64,000 nt of DNA, from NCBI RefSeq assembly GCF_009789675.1, contig NZ_CP046917.1:121511-185510 (forward strand). Direction: 5' to 3'. The notes under the pieces were generated by a model. That model did no database searches. It worked only from the letters and a program-made list of their open reading frames with translations, and was not told the DNA's origin. This document shows positions 8,876 through 18,174 of this stretch, piece after piece. Position 1 is the stretch's first letter; each line of letters begins with the position of its first letter. The DNA is from Paraburkholderia acidisoli. GTDB lineage: Bacteria > Pseudomonadota > Gammaproteobacteria > Burkholderiales > Burkholderiaceae. A program made the translations under genes and the position numbers.

Positions 8876-9409
8876 TCATTCGCCGCCCGGTTCGGTACTC
8901 AAAAACGACCTGATTAAATCAGTAAGTTGGCCACCATCTTCGCCTTTAACAAAAACGGCGTCGAAGTGCTCAAGCGAGCCCATCACCAGTAGTTCATCCA
9001 GGCTGTGCCCGGTTGTAGCGATGATGCCGGCGTCCGCGGTTGTCGGCATGCCTCTCAGCACCGACGCCACGGCGAATCCATCGTGTTCGTTCAACTCGAT
9101 ATCGAGGACGAAAACATGCGGCGTCCATCCCCGCAGAAGTTCAACAGCCTCTATGCCGGACGTTACGGCGCGAACTTCGAATCCGTCGAGCCGCAGCAAG
9201 GCCGACATCGCTTCGCGGGAGCCCGGTGAGTCATCGACAACAAGCATACGCGGAACTGCATCCGTCACGGATACGGTTCGTTCGCGCAGACGGTAAGAGC
9301 GGTGCAACGCTTTTGCACCGGTGTTGAGCGTACGTAATTCTCCACTTCTGGATGCTTCCATTGTCGGCAACCGAGGAAAGGTTTCCGTGCCTTCAACGAG
9401 TTCGGACAC
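8876..9409 (-). CDS. Stand-alone response regulator receiver protein
   Basis: A 177-residue protein with one receiver domain at about residues 53-170: MLVVDDS holds the acidic pair, VLDIELNEHDG the phospho-acceptor Asp, ATTGHS the switch Thr, and FVKGED the conserved Lys. No output domain follows. The first 50 residues are basic and probably disordered; the start is uncertain (GTG at 9409, or ATG at 9361). It could be a phosphotransfer partner for the hybrid kinases at 5658 or 23211, though it is not in an operon with either. An insertion sequence sits about 155 bases upstream and may have changed its promoter. Confidence 0.85.
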   Translation of the reverse strand: MSELVEGTETFPRLPTMEASRSGELRTLNTGAKALHRSYRLRERTVSVTDAVPRMLVVDDSPGSREAMSALLRLDGFEVRAVTSGIEAVELLRGWTPHVFVLDIELNEHDGFAVASVLRGMPTTADAGIIATTGHSLDELLVMGSLEHFDAVFVKGEDGGQLTDLIRSFLSTEPGGE

Positions 9410-9564
9410 CGATGCTATCCGATTTCCTGTCTACGTGGATGGAAGACGCCTGGATGGCCCTCAACCCGCAAGATCCGAAGGCGCGTTCCGTTGCTGTTCC
9501 ATAAGGTACGAAACATGCTGTGGCTTGAGCCTTGCCCGCTTCTGGCAAGCTATCAGGCGGATGC

Positions 9565-9593
9565 TGACCCTGCCTCGTTTCCACGTACAGCAG
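9565..9593 (+). repeat. Left terminal inverted repeat of the IS3-family element
   Basis: The 29-bp end pairs with 10818-10846 in inverted orientation, mismatching at three positions. It lies just beyond the orfB stop codon. Confidence 0.85.
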
Positions 9594-9594
9594 A

Positions 9595-10458
9595 TCATGC
9601 TGCGATCAACGAGGCCTCGTAGTCGACAGGGGTAAGAAATCCTATCGAGGTGTGCAGACGCTCTCGATTGTAGTAGCCCTCGATCCAGTCGACGATATCC
9701 AGACGAGCCTGCGCCCGAGTTTCGTAGTGGACCTCATAGATTCTCTCGACTTTCAGGGTCTTGAAGAAGCTTTCCATAGGGGCGTTGTCCCACGCGTTTG
9801 CACGACGGCTCATAGAGATCGTTGCCTTGAATCCAGCAGCCAGCTTTTGGTATGCCCGGCTTGCATACTGGGCTCCTCTGTCGGAATGTAACAGCAGCCC
9901 CGGCGCCGATTTGCGTTGCCAGCACGCGCTGCGCAGTGCCTGGCAAACAAGCTCGGCGTCAATGCGTTCGGACATTGACCAGCCCACTACGCGTCGGCTC
10001 GCCAGATCGAGTATTGCTGCGAGATACAGCCAGCCTTCGCCGGTCCTGACAAACGTGATGTCGCTAACCCAGGCACGATCAGGCTGCCAGCCGTTGAAAC
10101 GACGATCGAGCAGGTTCGGCGCTACAGGCAGGCTGTGCGCCGAGTCCGTCGTGACCCGATAGGCACGCCTGTAAACTGGGCGCAAGTCCTGACGTCGCAA
10201 GCTACGTCGCACACGCTCTTCGCTCGCCGCACGACCTTGGGCTCGCAATTGACGCACGATGCGGGAGCGGCCATATGTGCCACGATGTTTGCGGTGGATC
10301 GCCGCGACTTCCACATCCAAAGCCGCATTCGCTTGCGCCCTCGCGCTGGGCGGACGAACGCGCCACTGGCAATATCCGCTGCGTGAGACGCCCAGAATCT
10401 GGCATAGCCGCGTGATGCTGTACTGGTCGCGGTGATCGTCGATCCAGGCGTACTTCAC
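9595..10458 (-). CDS. IS3-family transposase OrfB (DDE catalytic domain)
   Basis: A 287-residue integrase-type transposase subunit. An HTH_21-like region (about residues 40-95) precedes the catalytic core with the three acidic residues seen in WVSDITFV, LLHSDRGAQYAS and ESFFKTLKVE. The C-terminus YYNRERLHTSIGFLTPVDYE is typical of the IS3 group. Its GTG start overlaps the orfA stop as GTGA. In this family the active enzyme is normally an OrfAB fusion made by a -1 frameshift, and a CAAAAG run near the end of orfA is a candidate slip site. The frame is intact. Confidence 0.95.
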   Translation of the reverse strand: MKYAWIDDHRDQYSITRLCQILGVSRSGYCQWRVRPPSARAQANAALDVEVAAIHRKHRGTYGRSRIVRQLRAQGRAASEERVRRSLRRQDLRPVYRRAYRVTTDSAHSLPVAPNLLDRRFNGWQPDRAWVSDITFVRTGEGWLYLAAILDLASRRVVGWSMSERIDAELVCQALRSACWQRKSAPGLLLHSDRGAQYASRAYQKLAAGFKATISMSRRANAWDNAPMESFFKTLKVERIYEVHYETRAQARLDIVDWIEGYYNRERLHTSIGFLTPVDYEASLIAA

Positions 10459-10781
10459 CGCGACCCCTTCGCGAAGTACGCCGTCGCTTTTGAGAGAATT
10501 TCAATGTCCAGTTTCGCGCTGGCGAGTTCCTTGCGCAGCCGGCTGTTCTCTGCCTCCAGCTCGCTGATCGGGCGCGTAACACGTGCAGCGCTCACATCAC
10601 GACCACTCGTCTCGATGCCGCCTTCGGAACTGCGGCTGCGCCGACTCCAATTCCCTAACGTCGCCACTGGCACCCCGAGCCTGCGCGCCGCTTCATGCTG
10701 CCCGGCTGTTTCGGCAAGCCTGATGGCCTCAACCTTGAACTCGTTCGTGTATTGCCTTTTCGGCACTGACTTCTCTGACAT
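10455..10781 (-). CDS. IS3-family transposase OrfA (helix-turn-helix subunit)
   Basis: A 108-residue OrfA that binds the element ends. The helix-turn-helix (KRQYTNEFKVEAIRLAE through ARRLGVPVATLGNW) spans residues 8-46, and a leucine-zipper-like coiled coil (ISELEAENSRLRKELASAKL) spans about 72-95. It ends with a 4-base GTGA overlap into orfB. An AAAAG run before the stop could support programmed -1 frameshifting. Confidence 0.93.
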   Translation of the reverse strand: MSEKSVPKRQYTNEFKVEAIRLAETAGQHEAARRLGVPVATLGNWSRRSRSSEGGIETSGRDVSAARVTRPISELEAENSRLRKELASAKLDIEILSKATAYFAKGSR

Positions 10782-10817
10782 GCAATCCTCCGTACAAACA
10801 GGAAATTAACAAAATTC

Positions 10818-10846
10818 CTGCTGTACGTGAAATCGAGGCATGGTCA
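10818..10846 (-). repeat. Right terminal inverted repeat of the IS3-family element
   Basis: This is the partner of 9565-9593. It lies about 37 bases upstream of the orfA start, leaving room for the transposase promoter. Confidence 0.85.
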
Positions 10847-12046
10847 CACCGGATCTGGTGTGTAAGACGGACGGAAAAGCTGTTTCAACTGGCGCATTCA
10901 ATGATCGACTAATCGACGAATGGTCGATTGAGTTTTCGGCAACGGTCGTGCAAATTCCGCCGCTACGACGCGTAGCATTTCCCAGAGCTTTGCCGCGCGC
11001 ATGATCGTTGACGACCTGTCGTATTGTCCATTACGGACAGAAACGGATGTAGACAAAACTTATCTGTCAACGGAACATGACTTGTTCCAATCCAGTTGCC
11101 TGATGCTATCGCTGTCGGGCGCTCGCCCATCGGAAGGCTCCTCTGCCTGTGCGTTTCGTGCGCGAGTGTAGCGGCAGAAGTCGCCGATGACGGGGTCAAG
11201 GATCGACGGAGAACGAAGCGTTGTGCCTCGGTAATTATTCCGTGACGATTTGAAGGCGTTTAATTGTGACGAGGTCTTACCCGACGCTGCTGGGGGCAGT
11301 GACGAGTCAGATTGCGTTTTCCCATTTGGCACCAACGCTCGTCAATAATTTCAGGATTTCGATATTTGTAAAATATAATATTTAGATCTTTCGAGTGGAG
11401 CGATGAAAGTCAGAAGCGAAAACATACGGTATCGAAATTCCCAGAAGCGCGCCAAAAATTTTGGTTAAAATACCATAGTCAAACCCTGATGTATGAATCA
11501 AAATTTCGCTGATATTTATAAAGGACCATAAAGACATATCGGAGTACCCGCAACAGAAGATTTCTTCATTTAGCAAAACTGATACCCGATCACACGCAAA
11601 GAGGGGAATCTTTCGGCGCTACGAAGAACTTGGGAAGGGGTTGCCACACGAGCCTGAAGAATAAAATCAAACTATCTCGACCACCTTTCGCAGCGCATGT
11701 GCGCCTTTGCGCGCTGTTGGACAAACGGGAGCATCGATGTGCGGGCACACTTTGGGTGTTCCGGCGTCGCGCTGGTACGTCTATGCAATCGCCCGGTTGT
11801 GCACCTGGACCTCTTCCGGTTCGGCGATGTCGCAGGGACTTGCCAACGTTATCTTTGGCTTGAGCCGTCATACGCCAACTCACCACTATCATCTGGTGAC
11901 GGTGCCCGAGAAGCGCGGCGGCGATAGGGATCTCGTGCGCTTACGACGCCTATCGCTAACTAACAACCTCGTGAAGGGAGTCGCGGGAAGGGCGCCGCGC
12001 ACTCCCTGCTGTGCTGTGCCGAACGAGCGGCGCAAGTCTGTCGCTG
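10847..12046. other. Gene-poor 1.2 kb next to the insertion sequence
   Basis: No gene is supported here. Positions about 11330-11590 are clearly richer in A+T than the rest of the window (runs such as TAAAATATAATATTTAG), which suggests imported DNA. A leftward 64-codon frame at 11382-11576 encodes a hydrophobic stretch (KIFGALLGISIPYVFA) that could be a membrane-protein remnant, but it has no clear ribosome site. Other frames here look random. Confidence 0.45.
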
Positions 12047-12250
12047 TTACACCGGCTGGATGTTCGAAGCCTGCCTGCCCTTTGGTCCTTGTTTCACATC
12101 AAAAGTGACTTTCTGTCCTTCCTGAAGCGATTTGAATCCACTTCCTTGCACTTCAGAGAAGTGGGCGAAGAGGTCCTCGCCACCATCGTCCGGGGTAATA
12201 AAACCAAAACCCTTCGCGTCATTGAACCATTTTACAGTCCCTGTTGCCAT
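12047..12250 (-). CDS. cspA: Cold-shock protein, CspA family
   Basis: A 67-residue single cold-shock domain that binds single-stranded RNA and DNA as an RNA chaperone. Both nucleic-acid motifs are present: KGFGFI (RNP1) and DLFAHF (RNP2-like), and the length equals the family norm. AGGAG lies about ten bases before the ATG. Genes of this family usually have long structured leaders, and almost 500 bases upstream are free of genes. Which paralogue of the genome this is cannot be judged from one copy. Confidence 0.95.
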   Translation of the reverse strand: MATGTVKWFNDAKGFGFITPDDGGEDLFAHFSEVQGSGFKSLQEGQKVTFDVKQGPKGRQASNIQPV

Positions 12251-12741
12251 TCTCTCAAAGCTCCTGAAGTTAGGGGGTGCCTGGCGCGCTTCTCGCCAAT
12301 GCCAATAAATGCTACATCGAAGAATCTATCGAAAACGCGTGTCATAGGCAACCTTTGGGCCTCGAACGCTCGGGCACGCCTGCACGTCGATTGCGCGAGA
12401 ACACAGTAGACGTCGGGACAGCTGGCTCGATTTCAGGTTCTCTCGCCCAGGCGTCCAGATGCTCTCCCATGTGAGCCTTTTAAGTCTCGACGAACAGTTG
12501 GAGTCGCCTCCGGGAACTGGCGCGACGCGTATCGACCCGATAGGGGCGTTCGCCTTGAACGTTGCGCATCAACTGCTTCCTCCACAACGGACGGTGGCGG
12601 TGGGCCACGCTTGCTGCCGGAACGAATACGCGTCTCGCGGTGTGTCTGCGCGTTGGGTCATGCCGATTGGGCGCGATTTCGCTCAAGGTTGATTTATGCC
12701 CAGCCCAGGAGTGATGCCACGTTGTGCTGTTTGCCGATGAC
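12251..12741. other. Intergenic region upstream of the cold-shock gene
   Basis: About 490 bases with no supported gene. It should contain the promoter and leader of the leftward cold-shock gene and the 3' flank of the oxidase operon. A leftward 68-codon frame (12480-12686) is rich in Arg and looks like a shadow of composition. No obvious terminator was found. Confidence 0.4.
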
Positions 12742-14076
12742 TTATTTATGAATCGCCGCCCGCAGTTGCCGGACGTCGCGATCAGAAAGCGGCGTCGCGT
12801 GGTTCCCCCACGTATTCCGGATGAAACTCACCACTTCAGCCATCTCAGTCGTGGTGAGTTGACCGGCGAACGCGGGCATCTTCTGCGTTTGTGCATTGTC
12901 GTTCATTTTCGGACTTTCGCTGCCTTCCACCACGATCCGGATGACCGAGGTCGGATCGCTGGATATCACGAGCGGGTTGCCCGCGAGCGCCGGCGCTTTA
13001 TCGGGCTGGCCTGTCCCGTCCGCACGATGACAGCGCGCGCAATACGACAGATAGATCCCCGCGCCTGGACGCTCCAGTTCAGCGCTCTCCACCGCCCGTG
13101 CAGTTAACATCCGTGCGTCCAGGTTGTTGTCGAAGGTGCCGCTCACGTCCCGCGGGGGCAGCGACTTCAGAAACACCGCGATCGCATGCAGGTCGTCATC
13201 GCCCAGATACTGCGTGCTGTCGCCCACCACTGGTGCCATCGCCCCGAAGGCAGTCGCCCGCGCGCCGTGCCCGTCGCGCAAAAACGCCGCGATGTCATCT
13301 TGTGACCAGCGACCCAGGCCGCTGCCGGGATCGCTGGTCAGGTTCGGCGCGAACCAGTTGTCGTTGAGACCGCCGCTCAGGTAATGAGCGCTTTCGAACT
13401 TGTAACCCAACTCGTTGTAAGCAGGTCCGCGCGGCGTATGGCATGCGCCGCAATGTCCGAGCCCCTCGACCAGATACGCGCCGCGATTCCACTCGGCACT
13501 GTGGTGCGGATCGGGCACATACCGCTCGTCATTGCCGAAGAGACGGCTCCAGAAAAACATCGCCCAGCGCTGGTTGAATGGAAACGGCAACCGTGTCTCG
13601 GGCGTGCGGTTTCTCGACGGTTTCACCCCATGCATAAAGTACGCGTACAGCGCGGTCAGGTCGCCGTCGTTCAGCTTCGCGAACGACGGATACGGCATTG
13701 CCGGGTAAAGCCGCGTGCCGTCCGGCCTCTTACCCGAACGCAGCACATCAGCGAACTGGCGCAGCGAATAGCTACCTATGCCGAAGGTGCGATCAGGTGT
13801 GATGTTGCCCGCGTAAATCGGGCCGAACGGCGAATTGACCGGCATGCCGCCTGCAAAGGGCGTGTGGTCGGCAGCATCGTGACACGCGGCGCAATCGCCT
13901 GCTTTCGCGAGATACTCACCACGCGCGATTAACGAGGGAGCGCTCGCGAGTGCCGAATCAGCATGGACGCCGGTGGGAATTTCCGAGCCGCTTTCTCTCT
14001 GGCAACCGGACAGCAGTCCGGCTGCACAGACCATGAGAAGCAACGGGAGCGCGAACGGCGGCTTTATTTTTTTCAT
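12742..14076 (-). CDS. Triheme membrane-anchored cytochrome c
   Basis: A 444-residue lipoprotein cytochrome with signal peptide and lipobox LLSGC at about residues 21-25. Three c-type heme sites (CAACH, CGACH, CARCH) give three cytochrome c domains, the arrangement of the cytochrome subunit of membrane alcohol and gluconate dehydrogenases. It is the last gene of the caa3 oxidase operon, starting four bases after the preceding small membrane gene ends, so it probably feeds electrons to the oxidase or to its subunit II cytochrome domain. It could also serve a periplasmic dehydrogenase encoded elsewhere; the remnant dehydrogenase just upstream of the operon fits that. Confidence 0.88.
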   Translation of the reverse strand: MKKIKPPFALPLLLMVCAAGLLSGCQRESGSEIPTGVHADSALASAPSLIARGEYLAKAGDCAACHDAADHTPFAGGMPVNSPFGPIYAGNITPDRTFGIGSYSLRQFADVLRSGKRPDGTRLYPAMPYPSFAKLNDGDLTALYAYFMHGVKPSRNRTPETRLPFPFNQRWAMFFWSRLFGNDERYVPDPHHSAEWNRGAYLVEGLGHCGACHTPRGPAYNELGYKFESAHYLSGGLNDNWFAPNLTSDPGSGLGRWSQDDIAAFLRDGHGARATAFGAMAPVVGDSTQYLGDDDLHAIAVFLKSLPPRDVSGTFDNNLDARMLTARAVESAELERPGAGIYLSYCARCHRADGTGQPDKAPALAGNPLVISSDPTSVIRIVVEGSESPKMNDNAQTQKMPAFAGQLTTTEMAEVVSFIRNTWGNHATPLSDRDVRQLRAAIHK

Positions 14077-14080
14077 CGCG

Positions 14081-14572
14081 TCAGTACCATTTGCCGCACG
14101 GTCCGACCAGCCAGGGCGCGACCCACACGAAAATGACGCCGACCAGGAATCCCGTGCCGACCATCGCGCTGCATAGCGCGATGAAGCGTACCCGGCTCAA
14201 ATCGTCGCCGCGCAGCTGCCTCGGCGTGCGTAGTGCTTCGTGACGATGCGCGGACGCCTGCGTGTGTGCGTCGGGCTCGTGCGCGATGCGTCTTGCCAGT
14301 ATCAGTCCATACCAGGCCAAGCCCGCGCACGACGCGGCCAGCAGTAGCGCGACGACCGGGATCACGAAGATCCACGTGTCGAAGCCGCTCCATAGCGGCG
14401 CCGCACGCGGCGCACTGATGCCGTAGCAGGCGCTTGCCGACAGGGTTTCGGAAACGATCACCTGCAGCAGCCAGATCCCCGGGGAGCCGAACAACCCGGC
14501 GATTGCACAGGCAGCCAATAGCCTGCGCGGCGGGGACGCCGGCTGCGTCGTGGCAGGGCCCGATGCACGCAT
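14081..14572 (-). CDS. Small membrane protein of the oxidase operon
   Basis: A 163-residue protein with three or four predicted membrane helices (AACAIAGLFGSPGIWLLQVI, TWIFVIPVVALLLAASCAGL, IALCSAMVGTGFLVGVIFVW). The start at 14572 is chosen because the ATG lies two bases after the stop of the oxidase fusion gene; longer starts would overlap that gene by about 58 bases. It is probably an accessory or assembly subunit of the oxidase. I recognise no named family. The C-terminal VAPWLVGPCGKWY is notable for a near-terminal Cys. Confidence 0.7.
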   Translation of the reverse strand: MRASGPATTQPASPPRRLLAACAIAGLFGSPGIWLLQVIVSETLSASACYGISAPRAAPLWSGFDTWIFVIPVVALLLAASCAGLAWYGLILARRIAHEPDAHTQASAHRHEALRTPRQLRGDDLSRVRFIALCSAMVGTGFLVGVIFVWVAPWLVGPCGKWY

Positions 14573-14574
14573 GG

Positions 14575-17193
14575 CTAGCGCCCCCTCAGGATGAATGGCG
14601 ACAGATACAGCGTGGAAAAGATGAATAGCCACACCACGTCAACGAAATGCCAGTACAAACCGCCGATCGTGATCGGAGCGGTGCGTTTCGGGTCCAGATA
14701 ACCGAGCGCGATCCATAGCGACATTACCGCCAGTACGATCAGTCCGACCACCACGTGCGCCATGTGAAAGCCGGTGATCGTGAAGTACAGCGAGCCATAC
14801 AGATGTGCGGTCATCCCGTACGGATGATCTTTCCATTCCTTTACCTGGATCAGCAGAAATACGATGCCGAGCGCGATCGCCGTCAGCATCAAGGCAATCG
14901 AGCTGCGCTTGCGGCCTTTCCTGAGGACGCGCTCTGCGAGCCAGACGAACACGCTGCTGGCCAGGAGAAACGCGGTGTTGAGCGCACCGATGCCGACCTT
15001 GGGCATGCCTTCGGGTGGCCATGCGAGGCTCGTCTGCGACTCGGAATACAGGTACGTGAAGATCAGGTAGCCGAACAGACAGGCTTCGGTCGCGACCAAC
15101 GTCAGTACACCCCACCAGCCACCCGAGTGCTCACCCGCGCTACCGACCGGCAACGTCGCGTCAAGGTCCTGCGTGGCGCGGTCGGCTCGCGCGCCTGGTG
15201 GCGGCGGTTCGCGCTGGGCGAGCGCACGTTGCGGCCACAGCCACGCGAGCATCGCCGTTCCACAGGCGATGCTCATGACCACGGCGAAACTCGCGCTGTG
15301 CAGCAGAAGCGCGACGAAGAACAGGGCGCTGAACACACCGAGAAGGAACGGTGCGTAGCTGTCCCCCGGCATCTTCAGGATCACGTCCGCGTTGCCGCCA
15401 AGTGGCGAGATGCCGAGTGTTTCGCGGCCGCAATGCAGCAGATAGCCGCGCGCGAGGCTTGAGCGTTCTGCGCCCTCGTCGAGCTCCATGCGGTTTTCCC
15501 ACAACGGATGGCGCGAAGCAATCATCGGCAGCACCGCGAAGTTGTACGGCGGCGGCGGGGAGGGCACCGACCATTCAAGACTGGACGCGTCCCACGGGTT
15601 TGCACCGGCGCGTACGCCGCGTTTGGCCGAGACCAGTGCGTTGGCGATGAACATCAGCACGCCGATCCCGAACACGAAAGAGCCGATGGTGGTCAGCATG
15701 TTGCTCAGGTCCCAGCCCATCCCGTCGGGATAGGTATAGACGCGCCGGGGCATGCCGAGCAGTCCGGAGATGTGCATCGGAAAGAAGCCGAGATTGAAGC
15801 CGATCAGCACGACCCAGAAGGTCAGCTTGCCAAAGCGTTCGTTCATCAGCCGCCCAGTGAACTTCGGAAACCAGTAGGCGATGCCGCCCAGCACCGGGAA
15901 CACATTGATGCCGAGCAGCACGTAATGCAGATGCGCAACCACGAAATACGTGTCGTTGAGTTGCCAGTCGAGTGGCACTGCGGCGGTCATCACGCCCGAC
16001 ACGCCGCCTATCACGAACATCAGCACGAAGCCAGCAAAGTAGAGGAACGGCGTCCTGAACACCGGACGGCCGAGCCAGATCGTCGCGATCCAGGCGAACA
16101 CGGCGACCGCGCTCGGCACCGAAATCAGCATGCTGGCCGCGCCGAAAATTGCCAGCGCGAGCGGCGGCAGACCGGTCGCAAACATGTGATGTATCCACAC
16201 CTCAAAGCCGACCAGCATCGTCGCCACGGTCGACACGGCAACCGCCGCGTACGCGACGAGCGGTCTGCGGCAGAAGGTGGGCAGCGCGTCCGACACAATG
16301 CCCATCGCCGGCAGCACCACCACGTAGACCCACGGATGCGCGAACATCCAGAAAAGATGTTGCCAAAGTAGCGGCCGGCCGTCGCTGGCGACGTCGAAGA
16401 AATGGGTACCGACATTGCGGTCCATCCACAGCAGGAAGAAAGCGAGGCTCACCGCCGGTACCGCGAACAGGTTCGCAAACGAAGCGGTCAGCGTGCCCCA
16501 CACGATGATCGGCAAACGGTCGATCGACATACCGTCCGCCCGCATCCTGGACAGCGTGACGACGAAGTTTGCCGCGCCGACGGTCGTCGAGATGCCGAGC
16601 AGCACCATGCCAAGCGCGTACACGTCGATGTTCGGGCCGCGGTTGTAGTCGAGTGACGCCAGCGGTACGTAGTTGAACCACCCGGCGTTCGGTGCTTCGC
16701 CGAGCGGGAAGCTCGCATACAGAAACACGCCAGCGAACAGGAAGACCCAGTAGGACAGCGCATTCAGACGGGGAAACGCCATGTCGCGCGAGCCGAGCAT
16801 CAGTGGCCACAGGTAGTTCGAAAAGCCGCTCAGCACGGGCAGCGCATACAGGAAAATCATCGTCACGCCGTGCATCGTGAACAGCTGGTTGTACTGATCC
16901 GGCGTGAGCAAAGTCTCGTTGGGCCGCGCGAGCTGCAGACGCATCACCAATGCCTCGATGCCACCGAGCAGCAGGAACACGAACGCGGTGACGATGTAGC
17001 GCAAGCCAATCTGCTTGTGATCGACCGTCGAAAGCCAGCCGCGCCATCCGGGTTCGGTCTCCCAGAGATCGTGCAGACGCCGTTCTTGCTCGGAACCCGG
17101 GGTCACTTCGCCGATCTCCGGCTCGCGGCGAAAGGCCACCTGTCTGATTGCGGCAAGGTCCTCGCTTCCTGTGGTGGACATGGTGGGTTCCAT
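14575..17193 (-). CDS. ctaD: Cytochrome c oxidase subunit I-III fusion (caa3 type)
   Basis: An 872-residue fusion. Residues about 25-560 are the heme-copper subunit I, with FTMHGVTMIFLYALP (heme ligand), HPWVYVVVLP (CuB His and cross-linked Tyr), IHHMFATG (CuB His pair) and HLHYVLLG (heme ligands). After a linker with two extra helices, residues about 670-872 are subunit III (GGWWGVLTLVATEACLFGYL, GFHMAHVVVGL). The proton-channel Glu of the usual HPEVY motif is Trp288 here. The start overlaps the subunit II stop by one base (TGATG), so they are coupled. It reduces oxygen to water at the cytoplasmic membrane and pumps protons. Confidence 0.95.
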   Translation of the reverse strand: MEPTMSTTGSEDLAAIRQVAFRREPEIGEVTPGSEQERRLHDLWETEPGWRGWLSTVDHKQIGLRYIVTAFVFLLLGGIEALVMRLQLARPNETLLTPDQYNQLFTMHGVTMIFLYALPVLSGFSNYLWPLMLGSRDMAFPRLNALSYWVFLFAGVFLYASFPLGEAPNAGWFNYVPLASLDYNRGPNIDVYALGMVLLGISTTVGAANFVVTLSRMRADGMSIDRLPIIVWGTLTASFANLFAVPAVSLAFFLLWMDRNVGTHFFDVASDGRPLLWQHLFWMFAHPWVYVVVLPAMGIVSDALPTFCRRPLVAYAAVAVSTVATMLVGFEVWIHHMFATGLPPLALAIFGAASMLISVPSAVAVFAWIATIWLGRPVFRTPFLYFAGFVLMFVIGGVSGVMTAAVPLDWQLNDTYFVVAHLHYVLLGINVFPVLGGIAYWFPKFTGRLMNERFGKLTFWVVLIGFNLGFFPMHISGLLGMPRRVYTYPDGMGWDLSNMLTTIGSFVFGIGVLMFIANALVSAKRGVRAGANPWDASSLEWSVPSPPPPYNFAVLPMIASRHPLWENRMELDEGAERSSLARGYLLHCGRETLGISPLGGNADVILKMPGDSYAPFLLGVFSALFFVALLLHSASFAVVMSIACGTAMLAWLWPQRALAQREPPPPGARADRATQDLDATLPVGSAGEHSGGWWGVLTLVATEACLFGYLIFTYLYSESQTSLAWPPEGMPKVGIGALNTAFLLASSVFVWLAERVLRKGRKRSSIALMLTAIALGIVFLLIQVKEWKDHPYGMTAHLYGSLYFTITGFHMAHVVVGLIVLAVMSLWIALGYLDPKRTAPITIGGLYWHFVDVVWLFIFSTLYLSPFILRGR

Positions 17194-18158
17194 CAGTTGA
17201 GTGTCGCGAGGTAAGCGGCCAGGTCGCGACCGTCGGCCGGACTCAGCGCGATGTCGGGCATCAGCGCTTGCGGTTTGATTTCCTGCGCATGTGCGATCCA
17301 GTCCATCACGTTGTGTGGACTGTTCGGCAGCGCGCCCGCGGCGATCAGGCGGCGGCTAAGCAGATGCGTGAGGTCGGGCGCCTGCACGCCGGTCGCGTCG
17401 CTGCCGCGCACCGTGTGGCAGCCGGCGCAGCGGTCCAGGAAGACGCGCTCGCCGCGAATTGCATCGGTGCTCGTTGGCGCAGCTGCGGCGCGCGCCTGCG
17501 CGTCGAACCACATCTGGTAGTCCTGCTGGCTTTCGGCGATCACCTCGAACGCCATGTGCGCGTGCTGCGCGCCGCAGTATTGAGTGCACTGGCCGCGATA
17601 GACGCCTGGATGGTCTGCCTGAATCCACTGCCGGTTGATCTGGCCGGGAATGTTCTGCGTCTTGCCGGCCAGTGCCGGTACCCAGAACGCGTGAATTACG
17701 TCCGCGCTTTTCAGATTGACCTGCACCGGCTCCCCCACCGGGATGTGGATCTCGTTTGCGGTCGTGAAGTGTTGCGGACCGTTCGCGTCGTAATCGACCT
17801 TCCACCACCAGTCGTACGTGGTGACCGTGATCGTGAGCGTTGGTTCACGCGACGGCGAAGCCACCGACGCGAGCACCCACAGCATGTAGACCAGCGCGGC
17901 GAGCAGAAGCGCAGTCGAAATTAACGTGCCGATCAGCACTGCGCGGCCGCCACCACGCCCGGTGATCGCTTCGCCTCCTGCAGCGGCCTGTACTGCCGAC
18001 GGGCGGCGGCGGAACACCGCGATCAGCAGCAGCGCCGCGATAACCACGCACACGCCGACGCACAACGCGGTCAGCGCCCAGCCCAAGATCAGCACGGGCC
18101 GCGACGCAGGACCGGCGCTGTGCAGGATGTATGCGAGAGGAGTGGACTGCAGGCTCAC
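17193..18158 (-). CDS. ctaC: Cytochrome c oxidase subunit II with fused cytochrome c domain
   Basis: A 321-residue subunit II. Two N-terminal membrane helices (about 22-50 and 72-95) precede a CuA cupredoxin domain whose ligands are seen in SADVIHAFW and in GQCTQYCGAQHAHM. A C-terminal cytochrome c domain carries CAGCH, with a Met ligand likely in LMPDIAL. This layout is the mark of caa3 oxidases. It is the first gene of the oxidase operon, one base overlapping the next. A chimeric pseudogene on the same strand ends 16 bases before the start, so the native promoter may have been changed by that deletion. Confidence 0.94.
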   Translation of the reverse strand: MSLQSTPLAYILHSAGPASRPVLILGWALTALCVGVCVVIAALLLIAVFRRRPSAVQAAAGGEAITGRGGGRAVLIGTLISTALLLAALVYMLWVLASVASPSREPTLTITVTTYDWWWKVDYDANGPQHFTTANEIHIPVGEPVQVNLKSADVIHAFWVPALAGKTQNIPGQINRQWIQADHPGVYRGQCTQYCGAQHAHMAFEVIAESQQDYQMWFDAQARAAAAPTSTDAIRGERVFLDRCAGCHTVRGSDATGVQAPDLTHLLSRRLIAAGALPNSPHNVMDWIAHAQEIKPQALMPDIALSPADGRDLAAYLATLN

Positions 18159-18174
18159 ATGTCCCTCGCCGGGT

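Larger units (their letters stand above)
9565..10846 (-). mobile_element. IS3-family insertion sequence, complete
   Basis: About 1,282 bp bounded by imperfect inverted repeats (left 9565-9593, right 10818-10846) that both read TGACC-TGCCTCG-TT-CACGTACAGCAG from the outside in, with three mismatches. It carries overlapping orfA and orfB on the minus strand, the usual IS3 layout. The three bases outside the left end (TGC) and right end (CAC) do not match, so no target duplication is visible. Confidence 0.9.

Noticed and set aside
11590..12108. Overlapping frames on both strands upstream of the cold-shock gene's 3' side
   Set aside because: None has a ribosome site, family motif or consistent codon usage.
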